From assembly GCA_910586835.1 (NCBI GenBank), contig CAJUJU010000002.1, forward strand, positions 1-64,000: a DNA stretch of 64,000 nucleotides, written 5' to 3'. This DNA comes from an uncultured Acetatifactor sp. Its GTDB lineage: Bacteria; Bacillota; Clostridia; Lachnospirales; Lachnospiraceae. The number at the start of each line of letters is the position of its first letter. The first letter of the stretch is position 1. The notes under the pieces were generated by a model. It was not told where the DNA came from and ran no database searches. It worked only from the letters and a program-made list of their open reading frames with translations. Shown here piece by piece: positions 42,261-51,367 of the stretch. A program made the position numbers and the translations under genes.

Positions 42261-42333
42261 GCGATAGTGGCTCAGTTGGTAGAGCGCCACCTTGCCAAGG
42301 TGGAAACCGCGGGTTCGAGTCCCGTCTATCGCT
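42261..42333 (+). tRNA. tRNA-Gly (GCC)
   Basis: GCGATAG pairs with CTATCGC, discriminator T at 42333. The anticodon GCC is at 42294-42296. It is the last gene of the cluster and runs straight into a T-rich stretch. Confidence 0.95.
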
Positions 42334-42345
42334 CTTTTTTATGGA

Positions 42346-42382
42346 AGCGGAAGTCCACGAATGTGGATTTCCGCTGTTCTTA
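42346..42382 (+). terminator. Terminator hairpin after the tRNA cluster
   Basis: A 13-bp stem (AGCGGAAGTCCAC 42346-42358 with GTGGATTTCCGCT 42363-42375, GAAT loop) followed by GTTCTTATT. A second terminator, the dispersed element, starts five bases further on. Confidence 0.7.
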
Positions 42383-42386
42383 TTCC

Positions 42387-42434
42387 ATAGGAAATTACGT
42401 CGTGGCTGAAATTGCCTCGAAGAGGTAATTTTTC
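42387..42434 (+). repeat. Dispersed element copy 3: conserved block plus terminator
   Basis: GGAAATTACGTCGTGG (42390-42405), then CTGAAATT, a hairpin (AATTGCCTC with GAGGTAATT) and a TTTT run. Same orientation relative to its T-tract as copies 1 and 2. It is 28 bp before the LytTR regulator start and could also act on that leader. Confidence 0.6.
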
Positions 42435-42461
42435 AGGTGCCGTAGATGCGGAGAGTTTACA

Positions 42462-43175
42462 ATGTTTAACATAGCAATTTGTGATGACGAGGAAACCTTT
42501 ATCATTGACCTGAAAGAGAATCTTATGCGATATGCTGCCGAGTCCGGCAAAGAGTTTTGCTTTTTTATCTATCATGACGGCAGCGAGCTGTTACACGAAT
42601 ACAGGTCAGAGTATGACCTTATTTTTATGGATATAAAGATGGAGAAGCTGAACGGCCTGAAGACCGCGGAGGAGATTCGGAGAATGGACAGCACAGTGGG
42701 ACTGATTTTCCTGACCTCCCTGAAACAGTATGTCTGGAGAGGCTATGAATACGGTGCGGTCAACTATCTTCTGAAGCCTGCCAAGTACGGCGTGCTGAAA
42801 ATGGAGCTGGATCGTTACTTTTCCCGCTATCAGGGGAAGGACGAGCCCTATTTGAGCTTTCAGAACAACAGCGGAAAGTATAAGGTATTGTATAAAAATC
42901 TTTGTTATGCCGAGACGAACAAACGAAATGTCATGCTGCACTTTGAGGGGCAGGAACAGGTTATCTATAAGAGCATGAAGGAGATAGCCGCCCTGCTTTC
43001 AGGCCATCCGGCGTTTGCCTGCCCGCACCAGAGCTTTATAGTCAATCTGTCCTATGTAAAGGGGGTAGAAGGTCTGGAGCTGGTACTGACTTCAGGCCAG
43101 CGGATCCCGGTCAGTCAGCCTAAGCGTAAGGACTTTATGATGAAGCTGGCGGACTATTGGGGGGATATGCTGTAA
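42462..43175 (+). CDS. LytTR-family response regulator, no adjacent kinase
   Basis: A 237-residue two-component regulator of the AgrA/VirR type. The receiver domain has acidic residues D8-D9 and phospho-acceptor D57 in LIFMDIKM, and conserved T84 in LIFLTS; the LytTR DNA-binding domain covers about residues 135-235 (CYAETNKRNVMLHF, FACPHQSFIVNLSYVKGVEG). No histidine kinase gene is next to it, so its partner lies elsewhere or it is an orphan. The ABC exporter 174 bp downstream is the natural target candidate. Confidence 0.9.
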   Translation: MFNIAICDDEETFIIDLKENLMRYAAESGKEFCFFIYHDGSELLHEYRSEYDLIFMDIKMEKLNGLKTAEEIRRMDSTVGLIFLTSLKQYVWRGYEYGAVNYLLKPAKYGVLKMELDRYFSRYQGKDEPYLSFQNNSGKYKVLYKNLCYAETNKRNVMLHFEGQEQVIYKSMKEIAALLSGHPAFACPHQSFIVNLSYVKGVEGLELVLTSGQRIPVSQPKRKDFMMKLADYWGDML

Positions 43176-43349
43176 GGGGATTGTAGTACTGCCCGGGTTT
43201 TGCGGCAGAAACGATGATTTGCCGTTTTGTAAGGAAAAGATCTTAGATTTTGCGGTGTGGATACTAGAAAATGTAACTTCTCTTGTTTATTTTTTCAGAT
43301 GGAATATGATATGCATTGTAAAGGGTCTTGAAATGGAGGAGAAATCACA

Positions 43350-44015
43350 ATGACTATCTTAAAAGCATCTCATTTGAAAAAATATTACGGCAGGGACGAA
43401 AGCCTTGTGAAGGCGTTGGACGATGTGAGCGTATCGGTGGAAAACGGACAGTTTGTGGCTGTCATCGGCACATCTGGCAGCGGTAAATCCACTCTGCTGA
43501 ATATGCTGGGCGGGTTGGATACTCCTACCTCGGGCAGTGTGCAGGTGGAGGATAAAGGACTCGAAAAACTGACGGAGGAGCAGCTTACCGTGTTTCGCCG
43601 TCGGCGTATCGGATTTATTTTCCAGCATTATAATCTGATTCCGTATCTCACGGCGTATGAAAATATTGTGTTGCCCGTCCGTTTGGACGGAAAGATTGAA
43701 GATCAGAAATTTTTGGATGAGATTGTACACTTTCTGGAGCTTGAGGGCAAGCTTTCCAATTTTCCGAGCCACCTTTCGGGCGGTCAGCAGCAAAGGGTGG
43801 CAATTGCCCGCGCGTTGGTATCAAAGCCCGCCATTATCCTGGCCGACGAGCCCACCGGCAATCTGGACAGCCGCACCAGCGATAAGGTGATTGATCTTTT
43901 AAAAATGACCAGTGAGAAATTCCGTCAGACAATTGTTATGATTACTCACAATCCTGAAATTGCGGAAAAGGCGGATGTAAGAATACGCATTGAAGACGGA
44001 AAAATCCAGGAATAA
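43350..44015 (+). CDS. ABC transporter ATPase, MacB/LolD/BceA type
   Basis: A 221-residue ATPase: Walker A GTSGSGKS from G40, Q-loop region FIFQHYNLIPYLTAYENIVLP, signature LSGGQQQRVAIARAL and Walker B IILADEPTGNLDSRTS. This subfamily works with FtsX-type permeases in peptide-antibiotic resistance or lipoprotein release. It is followed 13 bp later by such a permease, and preceded by a LytTR regulator, the arrangement of antimicrobial-peptide detoxification modules. Confidence 0.93.
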   Translation: MTILKASHLKKYYGRDESLVKALDDVSVSVENGQFVAVIGTSGSGKSTLLNMLGGLDTPTSGSVQVEDKGLEKLTEEQLTVFRRRRIGFIFQHYNLIPYLTAYENIVLPVRLDGKIEDQKFLDEIVHFLELEGKLSNFPSHLSGGQQQRVAIARALVSKPAIILADEPTGNLDSRTSDKVIDLLKMTSEKFRQTIVMITHNPEIAEKADVRIRIEDGKIQE

Positions 44016-44028
44016 GGGGGGAATCGGA

Positions 44029-46437
44029 ATGAGCGGTAAAAAGACTACGGCAAAGATGATTTCCCTCATGTCAAGGCAGAGCCTGAAATCCAGTCGCATG
44101 CGAAATATCTTTGTGACGATCACCATTGTTTTGGCCAGTGCGCTGCTGACCGCCATCCTGATGTTTGCCATGGGGCAGAGTCAGCGGGTTAAAAACGAGC
44201 TGGCCCACAGGCATCAGGCAGGCTATTATAATTTGACGGAGGAACAGGTAGCGGCGTTGGAGCAGGATGAACGCATTGCCTGCCAGATACAAGTAAAAAG
44301 CGGTGTCCTCTCCGGGATGGACGGATTCGACGTCATGCCCCGCTATGTGAGTCGGATGTCTGATGAGATTCGGGTGGGTGAGCTGCTAAGCGGTAATCTG
44401 CCGGAAAAGGAAAACGAAATAGCTGCACAGGCGGAAATGCTGAGGAAGCTGGGCGCTGCGCCTGCGGTTGGCAGCAGCGTAACTCTGTCCTTTTATGACG
44501 GCAATACAGAAACCTTTACGGTATCGGGAATTCTGGACGGCAGCGATACGGCAAAGCAGTTTTCCGTATTTTTTTCCGAGAGCTATGCCAAAACCGGCAG
44601 TCAGTTGAAGGATGCTCCCTATGAGGTGTACGCAAAGTTCTATAATGCGGCAAATCTTGGAGCCGAGGAATGTAAGGAACTGATTTACCTGGTGGGAAGC
44701 GATGCGGGAATTGAGAGAAAGTATATCGGCCCCTCCAGGCAGTTTGTGGAATCCCTGTCTGTGGATACGCAGTCGGTTATGCTTTACGGCATGGTGGGAG
44801 CGGTGATTCTGCTTGCATGTGTTCTTGTGATTTACGGGGTGTTTTATTTGTCCGTTATCGGCAGGATCCATCAGTTCGGTCAGCTCCGCACCATCGGTAT
44901 GACAAAGAAACAGATCAGAAGGTTCGTGTCCCGCGAGGGAAGTGTCCTGTATCTTCGCTCTGCTCCTGCCGGCATCGTCATCGGAGGCATTGCAGGTTAC
45001 TTTATCATTCCGGACGGCTTTGACAGTTGGAATACGCTTTTGGTGATCTGCCTTGTCCTTGCGGTAGTCTATGTCATCACCATGATTTCGGTGCACAGGC
45101 CTGCACGGCTTGCCGCGGCTGTCTCTCCTATGGAGGCGCTTCGCTATGTGCCGCAGGACGGGATGAAGAGAACGGGAAACAGAAAACTGTGCCGCAGGCT
45201 CACACCGGTTGGTCTGGGTTTGATGAACTTTTCAAAAAACAGAAAAAAGGCGATTATCACTTTTGCTTCTCTGGCGCTGGGCGGCATTCTCTTTATGACG
45301 GCGGCAACCTATATGTCCTCTTTTGACAAGGACAATTATGCAAGGCAAGGATATTTCACAGACGCGGAATTTAATATCCAGTATGCGCAGTCTGCCGTAG
45401 AGCTGAATGAGTATGGTATGAGCGGACTGCAGGCCCACGCGGCGTTGAGCAGTGAGATGGTGCAGGCAATCGCCGCCGTGGACGGCGTGAAAAAGGTAAC
45501 GGAAATCAAAAGCTTTGGCGTGTCTTTTGACTATCCGGTAAAAGATGAGTACAACAATGGAGATATCGTTTATCCTCTGACTGAAGAAGAAACCAGGGAA
45601 ATCGGCAAATACCTGGAGAGCGGCTCCGCCGACTACGATAAGCTGATGAGCGGCGACTATGTCCTCGTGGCAGGAAACGGCGTTGCGGCGGAGGTTTACG
45701 GATGGCGCTTTGCCGTGGGGGATGAGCTGACCCTGCACTTCTATGACGGCAGCAAAATGGCGGAAAAGCAGGTCACCATACTGGGGATTCTGAATGACGA
45801 ATATGTAATAGACCACAGGGGGTTTGAGGGATGGTTCCTGATGCCGGAACAGCCGGTGCTGAGCTGGCTGTCCTATGACAGCCTGAATGCCCACCTGCTG
45901 GTATCCACCGAAGCGGACAGGGAAGCGGCAGTTGGGGAGGCGCTGGCGGAGATGGTGGCGGAAAGGGCGGAGCTGACCCTGGAAACCCTGGCAGATCGAA
46001 GAGTGGATTATGCGGAGTCGGCAAACCAGATGTTCGGCGCCATCAGCGGGCTTGCCGTCTTCATTATGACATTCAGTATTTTAAGCATGATGAATACCCT
46101 CATTACCAATATTGTCACCCGTAAGCAGGAGCTTGCAATGCTGGAATCCATCGGGATGAGCAGAGGACAGATCCGCAGTATGCTTCTTGGAGAAAGTCTG
46201 CTTCTGGCGCTGGTCACTGTGGGCGCAACAATGACTGCCGGTACGCTGTGCGGTTATGTGCTCAGCAATATGCTTTATAAGATTGGAGCGTTTTACATGG
46301 CATTTCGGTTTCCGGCAGCGTATGCCGCAGTTTATGCGGGTGTGCTGGCAGTGGTGCCGCTGCTCATTACATTGGTGTCAATGGGGAGCTTTTCCAAAGA
46401 GTCTCTGGTGGAAAGGGTGCGGGGAGCGGAAGTCTGA
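44029..46437 (+). CDS. FtsX-type ABC exporter permease
   Basis: An 802-residue permease with an N-terminal helix, a large extracytoplasmic domain (about residues 55-235), a first FtsX block of three helices with GQLRTIGMTKKQIRRFVSREG, a second large external domain (about 425-650) and a second FtsX block with QELAMLESIGMSRGQIRSMLL. The two equivalent cytoplasmic loops are diagnostic of BceB/MacB-like proteins. ATG 44029 is preferred (AAGGGGGGAATCGGA upstream). It pairs with the preceding ATPase. Substrate unknown; peptide antibiotics are a sensible guess. Confidence 0.9.
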   Translation: MSGKKTTAKMISLMSRQSLKSSRMRNIFVTITIVLASALLTAILMFAMGQSQRVKNELAHRHQAGYYNLTEEQVAALEQDERIACQIQVKSGVLSGMDGFDVMPRYVSRMSDEIRVGELLSGNLPEKENEIAAQAEMLRKLGAAPAVGSSVTLSFYDGNTETFTVSGILDGSDTAKQFSVFFSESYAKTGSQLKDAPYEVYAKFYNAANLGAEECKELIYLVGSDAGIERKYIGPSRQFVESLSVDTQSVMLYGMVGAVILLACVLVIYGVFYLSVIGRIHQFGQLRTIGMTKKQIRRFVSREGSVLYLRSAPAGIVIGGIAGYFIIPDGFDSWNTLLVICLVLAVVYVITMISVHRPARLAAAVSPMEALRYVPQDGMKRTGNRKLCRRLTPVGLGLMNFSKNRKKAIITFASLALGGILFMTAATYMSSFDKDNYARQGYFTDAEFNIQYAQSAVELNEYGMSGLQAHAALSSEMVQAIAAVDGVKKVTEIKSFGVSFDYPVKDEYNNGDIVYPLTEEETREIGKYLESGSADYDKLMSGDYVLVAGNGVAAEVYGWRFAVGDELTLHFYDGSKMAEKQVTILGILNDEYVIDHRGFEGWFLMPEQPVLSWLSYDSLNAHLLVSTEADREAAVGEALAEMVAERAELTLETLADRRVDYAESANQMFGAISGLAVFIMTFSILSMMNTLITNIVTRKQELAMLESIGMSRGQIRSMLLGESLLLALVTVGATMTAGTLCGYVLSNMLYKIGAFYMAFRFPAAYAAVYAGVLAVVPLLITLVSMGSFSKESLVERVRGAEV

Positions 46438-46451
46438 CAGGAATCGGGGCA

Positions 46452-47903
46452 TTAGTCATCCTTCAGTTTTCCCCTGCTCCAGATGCGGGTAGGCTGAGCC
46501 TTGGGCGTAGGACTGCGAAACAGCAGTCTGCCCAGGGCTTTTCTGTTGAAGGGGAAAAGGGGCCAGAAGTAGCTGAAGCCTCCGAAGGTAGGGGTGGTGA
46601 CGGCGGAGAGCAGCACGAGAGCCAGGCCGGAGAGAAACCCGGGCAGGCCGAAAAAGCCGGTGAGGAATACCAGCAAAATACGGTAGAGCCGGAGGGCATC
46701 GCTGAATTCCTTTCCGGAGATGGAGAGGGAGGCCAGGAGTGTGATTGCCCCGTAAAAAAGAACTTCTACGGATACCCAGTTGAGACTGACGGCAATGTCG
46801 CCTATAATCAGTCCGCCCACCACCGACAGTGAGCCGGAAAATTTTCCGGAGCTCAGGGAGGAAGAGTATTTAAACAGATCCAGAATAAACTCAACGGCAA
46901 GGACATAAAAGAAAATTCTTTCCGGGGCCAGGTTTTCGGTGGAAAGAAGTCCCCAGCGCTGGGAAAAGTCCGGAAAAAATGCGGTCAGCAATAAAAACAA
47001 CGGCATCAGAAGCAGACTCACCGGAATGCAGAGAAAGCGGATCAGTCGGAAGTAGGTTCCTACAGAGGGACTGTTATAATAATCCTCCGGGCTCTGGGTA
47101 AACTGAAATATCGTGCAGGGAAGGATGAGCACAACGGGAGAATTATCCACCAGCAGCAGGATGTGGCCTTCTTCCAGGTAACTGCAGGCCACGTCGGGGC
47201 GCTCCGTGATCTGGATGGAGGGTAAAGGGTTCCACCAGCGTTTCGGAAGGATGAGCTCATCCAGGCTTTTTGCCCCCATGGTAAGGGAAGTGACCTGCAG
47301 GCTGTCGATGGTTCGTGAGATTTTATCCAGCAGCTCCTTGTTTACGGTGTTTTCCAGATAGGCAATCGCTACATCGGTCCGGCTTTCCGTGCCCACGCTG
47401 TGCATGGAAAAACAGAGCCTGGGGGAGCGGACGCGCCGGCGGATAAGGTTGGCATTGAGCAGCAGCGTCTCCACAAAGCCGTCCCGGGAGCCCCTTGTCA
47501 CCTTTTCCAGGTCAGGCTCTGCCATGCCCCGGGTGGGATAGGTACGCACGTCAATCAGGACGGCGTGGTCAAAGCCGTCTACAAACAGTGCGGAGGGGCC
47601 GCTGAGCACAGCCCGGATGATTTCCTCCCATGAGTCGGAAAGGGAGGTCTGGGCATAGCCAAGCCTGGCGCGGATATAGGTTTGGAGATTTTCTACCAGA
47701 TCGTCCTCCATATACAGAGGATCCTGCAGGTCGGAGAAGATCTGCTGCAGGATCTCCGTTTTGCAGAATCCGTTTACACCCAGAAAATAAGCCCTGGTTT
47801 TGCCCAGCAGGAGATCGCGGGTCATAAAATCAAAGCTGACACCCAGGGGCAGGGCAGCTTTCAAATGTTGTATATTTTCTTCCAGATGTTCGGACAGAGA
47901 CAT
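46452..47903 (-). CDS. spoVAF: SpoVAF/GerA-family spore germination protein
   Basis: A 483-residue GerA-type protein. The soluble N-terminal part (to about 270) has DFMTRDLLLGKTRAYFLGVNGFCK and SGPSALFVDGFDHAVLIDVRTYPTRG; SNANLIRRRLR-like LLNANLIRRRVRSPRLCFS and IQITERPDVACSYLEEGHILLLVDNSP are hallmark segments. Four to five helices follow. In Bacillus SpoVAF joins SpoVAEa in dipicolinic acid release during germination. No other spoVA gene is adjacent. Its presence marks a spore-former. It converges with the exporter gene 15 bp away. Confidence 0.85.
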   Translation of the reverse strand: MSLSEHLEENIQHLKAALPLGVSFDFMTRDLLLGKTRAYFLGVNGFCKTEILQQIFSDLQDPLYMEDDLVENLQTYIRARLGYAQTSLSDSWEEIIRAVLSGPSALFVDGFDHAVLIDVRTYPTRGMAEPDLEKVTRGSRDGFVETLLLNANLIRRRVRSPRLCFSMHSVGTESRTDVAIAYLENTVNKELLDKISRTIDSLQVTSLTMGAKSLDELILPKRWWNPLPSIQITERPDVACSYLEEGHILLLVDNSPVVLILPCTIFQFTQSPEDYYNSPSVGTYFRLIRFLCIPVSLLLMPLFLLLTAFFPDFSQRWGLLSTENLAPERIFFYVLAVEFILDLFKYSSSLSSGKFSGSLSVVGGLIIGDIAVSLNWVSVEVLFYGAITLLASLSISGKEFSDALRLYRILLVFLTGFFGLPGFLSGLALVLLSAVTTPTFGGFSYFWPLFPFNRKALGRLLFRSPTPKAQPTRIWSRGKLKDD

Positions 47904-47995
47904 GAACGTGATCTCCCTTGTGTAGTATCCTGATTTCTTTTCCGTTATTTTTGTCCGAAAGCCTCTTTTTTATTCGACTGTCTATTGGGCTCGGG

Positions 47996-48589
47996 TCAGA
48001 TTGCCAGCTGCAGAAGCCCCAGGCCAATCAGCAGCAGCCCGGAAATGGGGTCTGCTGCGTCACCGATAAACCGCAGAATCCGGCTGCGCCCCATGCGGTT
48101 TCCGATGAGGAGAAAGAGGATAGAACAGCCCAGGGTGGAGACGGCGGCGGGGATCAGATGAAGCCCGGCCATGCTGGCGCTGAGCCCGATGCCGATGTTG
48201 TTTACGGACAGGGACAGACTGAAGAAACAGATCTCCCACAGGGACAGGCCCGGCAGGGAGGCTTTGGCAGAGGCCTCTGTGAGCTCTCTGTTTCTGCCTG
48301 CCGTCGTCCGGCCTGCCTGCAACAGTCCAAGAAACCATTTTGTGATATAGTAAATGCCCAGAAGCACCAGGATCATGCTGCCGATACAGCCGCTTAAAAC
48401 CGGGGGAAGCAGGGGGAGAAGACGGCTTCCCAGCGCTGCGGAAAGACAGGTGCCAAGCAGGGTGACAAGGCTGATGACGAGATTCTGCCAGATGCGGATG
48501 CGCACCCGGCGGAGTCCGAAACCGATGCCTACCAGCAGGCTGTCCAGGCTTGCGGATATTCCGAACAGGAGAGAAGGAAGTAGCTGCAT
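47996..48589 (-). CDS. ytaF: Sporulation membrane protein YtaF-like (MntP fold)
   Basis: A 197-residue membrane protein with six hydrophobic helices in two halves. Each half starts with an S-x-D-S or S-x-N-N-I box (LFGISASLDSLLVGIGFGLRR and FFSLSLSVNNIGIGLSASMAG), as in the MntP/YtaF family. YtaF is known as a sporulation-associated protein; MntP members export manganese. The cluster with spoVAF favours the sporulation version. Ion transport is possible but not shown. Confidence 0.8.
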   Translation of the reverse strand: MQLLPSLLFGISASLDSLLVGIGFGLRRVRIRIWQNLVISLVTLLGTCLSAALGSRLLPLLPPVLSGCIGSMILVLLGIYYITKWFLGLLQAGRTTAGRNRELTEASAKASLPGLSLWEICFFSLSLSVNNIGIGLSASMAGLHLIPAAVSTLGCSILFLLIGNRMGRSRILRFIGDAADPISGLLLIGLGLLQLAI

Positions 48590-48663
48590 GTTGCGGCTCC
48601 CATATATATTCAGCTTCCATCTACTATATTCCTGTTTTCGTCTGTTTGTGCCATATAATTCAT

Positions 48664-48716
48664 TTGATTCTGCAAGAGAAATGCGCTAAAATGATTGTGA
48701 AAAAATCGGTTCACAA
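48664..48716 (+). promoter_or_regulatory. Promoter and inverted repeat before deacetylase gene
   Basis: TTGATT (48664-48669) and TAAAAT (48687-48692) with 17 bp between. A 7-bp inverted repeat TTGTGAA/TTCACAA (48695-48701, 48710-48716) with an 8-nt gap covers the expected start site and could be an operator or an mRNA hairpin. Confidence 0.5.
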
Positions 48717-48735
48717 AAAATGTGAAGGAGAGACA

Positions 48736-49548
48736 ATGGGCATGAATTTTTTATATCCGGGCGGATTGAGAAAGGCGCTGACATTCAGCTATGATGACGG
48801 CCAGATTTTTGACAGGCGTCTGGCGGAGCTTCTGAGGAGCCATGGGATGAAGGGAACCTTTCATCTGAATTCCGGGAGGCTGGATCCCGGCAGGGGAAAC
48901 GAGACCTTTGTGGGAAAGGAGGAGCTGAAGGAGACTTATGCGGGACATGAGATTGCCTGTCACGGGGTGGAGCACAGGTATCCGACGCTTCTGACAGAAC
49001 AGCAGCTTGTGCTGGAGATTCAGGAGGACAGAAAGGCGCTGGAGAAGCTGACAGGCGGACTGGTACAGGGAATGTCCTATGCCTACGGAAATTATGACGA
49101 CGGAGTGATCCGGGTGGCCAGGTCATTGGGTATAAAATATTCCAGAACGGTAAACAGTACGGGAGGTTTCTTTCCGCCTGCCGACTTTATGCAGTGGCAT
49201 CCTACCTGTCACCACAACGACAGTCTTCTGGAGCGGGGAGACAGCTTTCTGAATGCGGCTGACTTTATTGAACTGCCGCTGATGTATGTGTGGGGACACA
49301 GCTTCGAATTCGGGTATTCCGGAGACTGGAGCGTCATCGAAGCTTTTGTGGAAAAGATGGCGGGAAAAGAGGATATCTGGTATGCCACGAACATGGAGAT
49401 CTATACTTATATCAATGCCGTAAAGCAGCAGGAGTTTTCGGCGGACGGAACTACCATGTATAATCCCACAGCCCACAGCGTCTGGGTGAGTACAAAAGAG
49501 GGATTTCTGGAGGTTAAGCCCGGGGAAAAGTGTGAAAAGAATTTCTAA
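48736..49548 (+). CDS. Polysaccharide deacetylase (NodB homology)
   Basis: A 270-residue protein with the NodB-type barrel of carbohydrate esterase 4. Motif 1 is ALTFSYDDGQIFD (D-D pair), motif 2 is ACHGVEHRYP (H-x3-H zinc ligands), and later MSYAYGNYDDGVI matches motif 3. No signal peptide, so it is cytoplasmic or exported by another route. Such stand-alone proteins act on N-acetyl or other acyl groups of glycans. ATG 48736 follows GAAGGAGAG; the upstream open frame crosses the promoter. Confidence 0.87.
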   Translation: MGMNFLYPGGLRKALTFSYDDGQIFDRRLAELLRSHGMKGTFHLNSGRLDPGRGNETFVGKEELKETYAGHEIACHGVEHRYPTLLTEQQLVLEIQEDRKALEKLTGGLVQGMSYAYGNYDDGVIRVARSLGIKYSRTVNSTGGFFPPADFMQWHPTCHHNDSLLERGDSFLNAADFIELPLMYVWGHSFEFGYSGDWSVIEAFVEKMAGKEDIWYATNMEIYTYINAVKQQEFSADGTTMYNPTAHSVWVSTKEGFLEVKPGEKCEKNF

Positions 49549-49620
49549 GACGCCAAAGAACGTCGTCTGAGAAATTCTGCGGCGGGTGTTAATTATTGTT
49601 TGTGTCAGGAGGTGTACCGG

Positions 49621-50181
49621 ATGACGGAGGATATGACTATTATCGGAGAAGAGGCGTACAGGGCGGCTAAGGAACTGCTGGAGTTGGCGCAGCCGCAGGA
49701 AAATCAGATTCTTGTGGTGGGCTGTTCCACAAGCGAGGTAGGGGGTGCGGGTATCGGTACTTTTTCCAGCCCTGACCTTGCTGAGGTGGTCTTCGGCGGC
49801 GTCTATCAGGCGACGCAGGAGGCCGGAATTTACCTTGCGGCACAGTGCTGCGAGCATCTGAACCGGGCTGTTATCCTGGAAAAGGAAGCAGCGGAACGTT
49901 ATGGTTATGAGGCGGTGAATGTGGTTCCCCAGCCAAAAGCAGGGGGTTCCTTCGCCACGGCGGCCTACAAGGCCTTTGAACATCCGGTTGCGGTGGAGCA
50001 TGTGAGAGCCCACGCTGGGCTGGATATCGGGGATACGCTGATCGGGATGCACCTGAGGGAAGTTGCCGTGCCGGTCAGGATTCGCACAAAACAGATCGGA
50101 GACGCCCATGTTGTCTGTGCCCGGACAAGGCCTAAATTCATTGGCGGAGAGAGAGCGGTGTACGACAGAGATCAGATGTAG
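49621..50181 (+). CDS. YwlG/TIGR01440 family protein (UPF0340)
   Basis: A 186-residue protein of the UPF0340 group, function unknown. Characteristic stretches are ILVVGCSTSEVGGAGIGTFSS, AAQCCEHLNRAVILEKEAAERYG and VNVVPQPKAGGSFATAAYKAF. ATG 49621 follows AGGAGGTG by six bases. In Bacillus the relative ywlG lies in a conserved housekeeping neighbourhood near the glycine hydroxymethyltransferase gene; that neighbourhood is not seen here. Confidence 0.9.
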   Translation: MTEDMTIIGEEAYRAAKELLELAQPQENQILVVGCSTSEVGGAGIGTFSSPDLAEVVFGGVYQATQEAGIYLAAQCCEHLNRAVILEKEAAERYGYEAVNVVPQPKAGGSFATAAYKAFEHPVAVEHVRAHAGLDIGDTLIGMHLREVAVPVRIRTKQIGDAHVVCARTRPKFIGGERAVYDRDQM

Positions 50182-50187
50182 TATGGA

Positions 50188-50217
50188 GACGGGATGAGGC
50201 CGGCGCGTCATCCCGTC
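50188..50217. terminator. Bidirectional hairpin between convergent genes
   Basis: GACGGGATGA (50188-50197) and TCATCCCGTC (50208-50217) form a perfect 10-bp stem with a 10-nt loop. It lies between the YwlG-like and murG stop codons and overlaps the latter. No T-tract on either side, so termination strength is uncertain. Confidence 0.5.
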
Positions 50218-51286
50218 AGAGTGGCTGCTGAACTTCTTCCAGAAGCTTTACAATTGTTTTGATGGAATCCATCTGGCCGCTGCGGTTCATGGCATCATGG
50301 AACTTTTGTCTGTTGAAATAGAGCTCGTGTATTCTGTCGATCAGAAGGTCTGTGGTCAGGTCATCTTCGTCTATGACCAGGGAGAAGCCCTGGGCTTCAA
50401 AAGACTGTGCATTCAACAACTGATCTCCCCGGCTGCTTCCGGCGGGAAGAGGAATGAGAACATTCGGTTTTTTCAATGCCAGCAATTCGCAGATTGCATT
50501 TGCGCCGGCGCGTGAGATCACAAGATCCGCCATGGCAAACAAATCCTTCAGCTCTGCCTTGACATACTCAAACTGGCGGTAACCGGGGGTATTCAGAAGC
50601 AGGTTATCCACCTTTTCCTTTCCGCACAGGTGAACTACCTGAAAATCCTCCAAAAGGCGCGGAAGCGCTTCCCGCACTGCCTTGTTGACGTTTGCGGCTC
50701 CCAGGCTTCCGCCGATTACCATAATCACGGGCGTGTTGGCGGAAAAGCCGCACATGTTCAGGCCTGCCAGCCGGCTTCCCTGAGAGAGCTCTGCCCGGAT
50801 GGGAGAGCCTGTGAGTACGGCTTTCTTTTCGGGCAGCAGCTTCAGCGTTTCCGGAAAGTTACAGCATACTTTTCTGGCTGAGGACAGGCACAGCTTATTT
50901 GCCAGCCCCGGGGTCATATCCGATTCGTGGATGACGCAGGGGATGCCCAGCGTCGATGCGGCGCGGACCACAGGGACGCTGACAAAGCCGCCTTTGGAGA
51001 ATACTACATCCGGCTGATAACCCTTCAGAAACTTTCTTGCCTCCGAAAAGCCTTTGACAACCCGGAAGGGATCCGTAAAATTTCTGAGATCGAGATAGCG
51101 GCGGAATTTGCCGGTGGAGATCCCTACATAGGGGATGTCAAAATCGGCAATCAATCTCTTTTCAATTCCGTCGTAGGAGCCCATATAGGTGATTTCATAG
51201 CCTGCTTCCTTCAGCGCGGGCAGCAGGGCCAGATTGGGGGTGACGTGTCCGGCAGTTCCTCCACCCGTCAATACTATCTTTTTCAT
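50216..51286 (-). CDS. murG: MurG, lipid II-forming GlcNAc transferase
   Basis: Transfers GlcNAc from UDP-GlcNAc to lipid I at the inner face of the membrane, the last cytoplasmic step of peptidoglycan precursor synthesis. A 356-residue GT-B enzyme: GGGTAGHVTPNLAL at the N-terminus, CVIHESDMTPGLANK, the MVIGGSLGAANVN loop and the UDP-binding VISRAGANAICELLALKKPNVLIPLP. It lies alone, away from a division/cell-wall cluster, as is usual in many Clostridia. Confidence 0.95.
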   Translation of the reverse strand: MKKIVLTGGGTAGHVTPNLALLPALKEAGYEITYMGSYDGIEKRLIADFDIPYVGISTGKFRRYLDLRNFTDPFRVVKGFSEARKFLKGYQPDVVFSKGGFVSVPVVRAASTLGIPCVIHESDMTPGLANKLCLSSARKVCCNFPETLKLLPEKKAVLTGSPIRAELSQGSRLAGLNMCGFSANTPVIMVIGGSLGAANVNKAVREALPRLLEDFQVVHLCGKEKVDNLLLNTPGYRQFEYVKAELKDLFAMADLVISRAGANAICELLALKKPNVLIPLPAGSSRGDQLLNAQSFEAQGFSLVIDEDDLTTDLLIDRIHELYFNRQKFHDAMNRSGQMDSIKTIVKLLEEVQQPL

Positions 51287-51367
51287 GGTTACACTCCTTG
51301 CCCGCTTCTGGCGGACATCAATTCAAAAGTTGAAAAACCTTCAGCTTTTTCTCCTTGCGTGTCTGTG

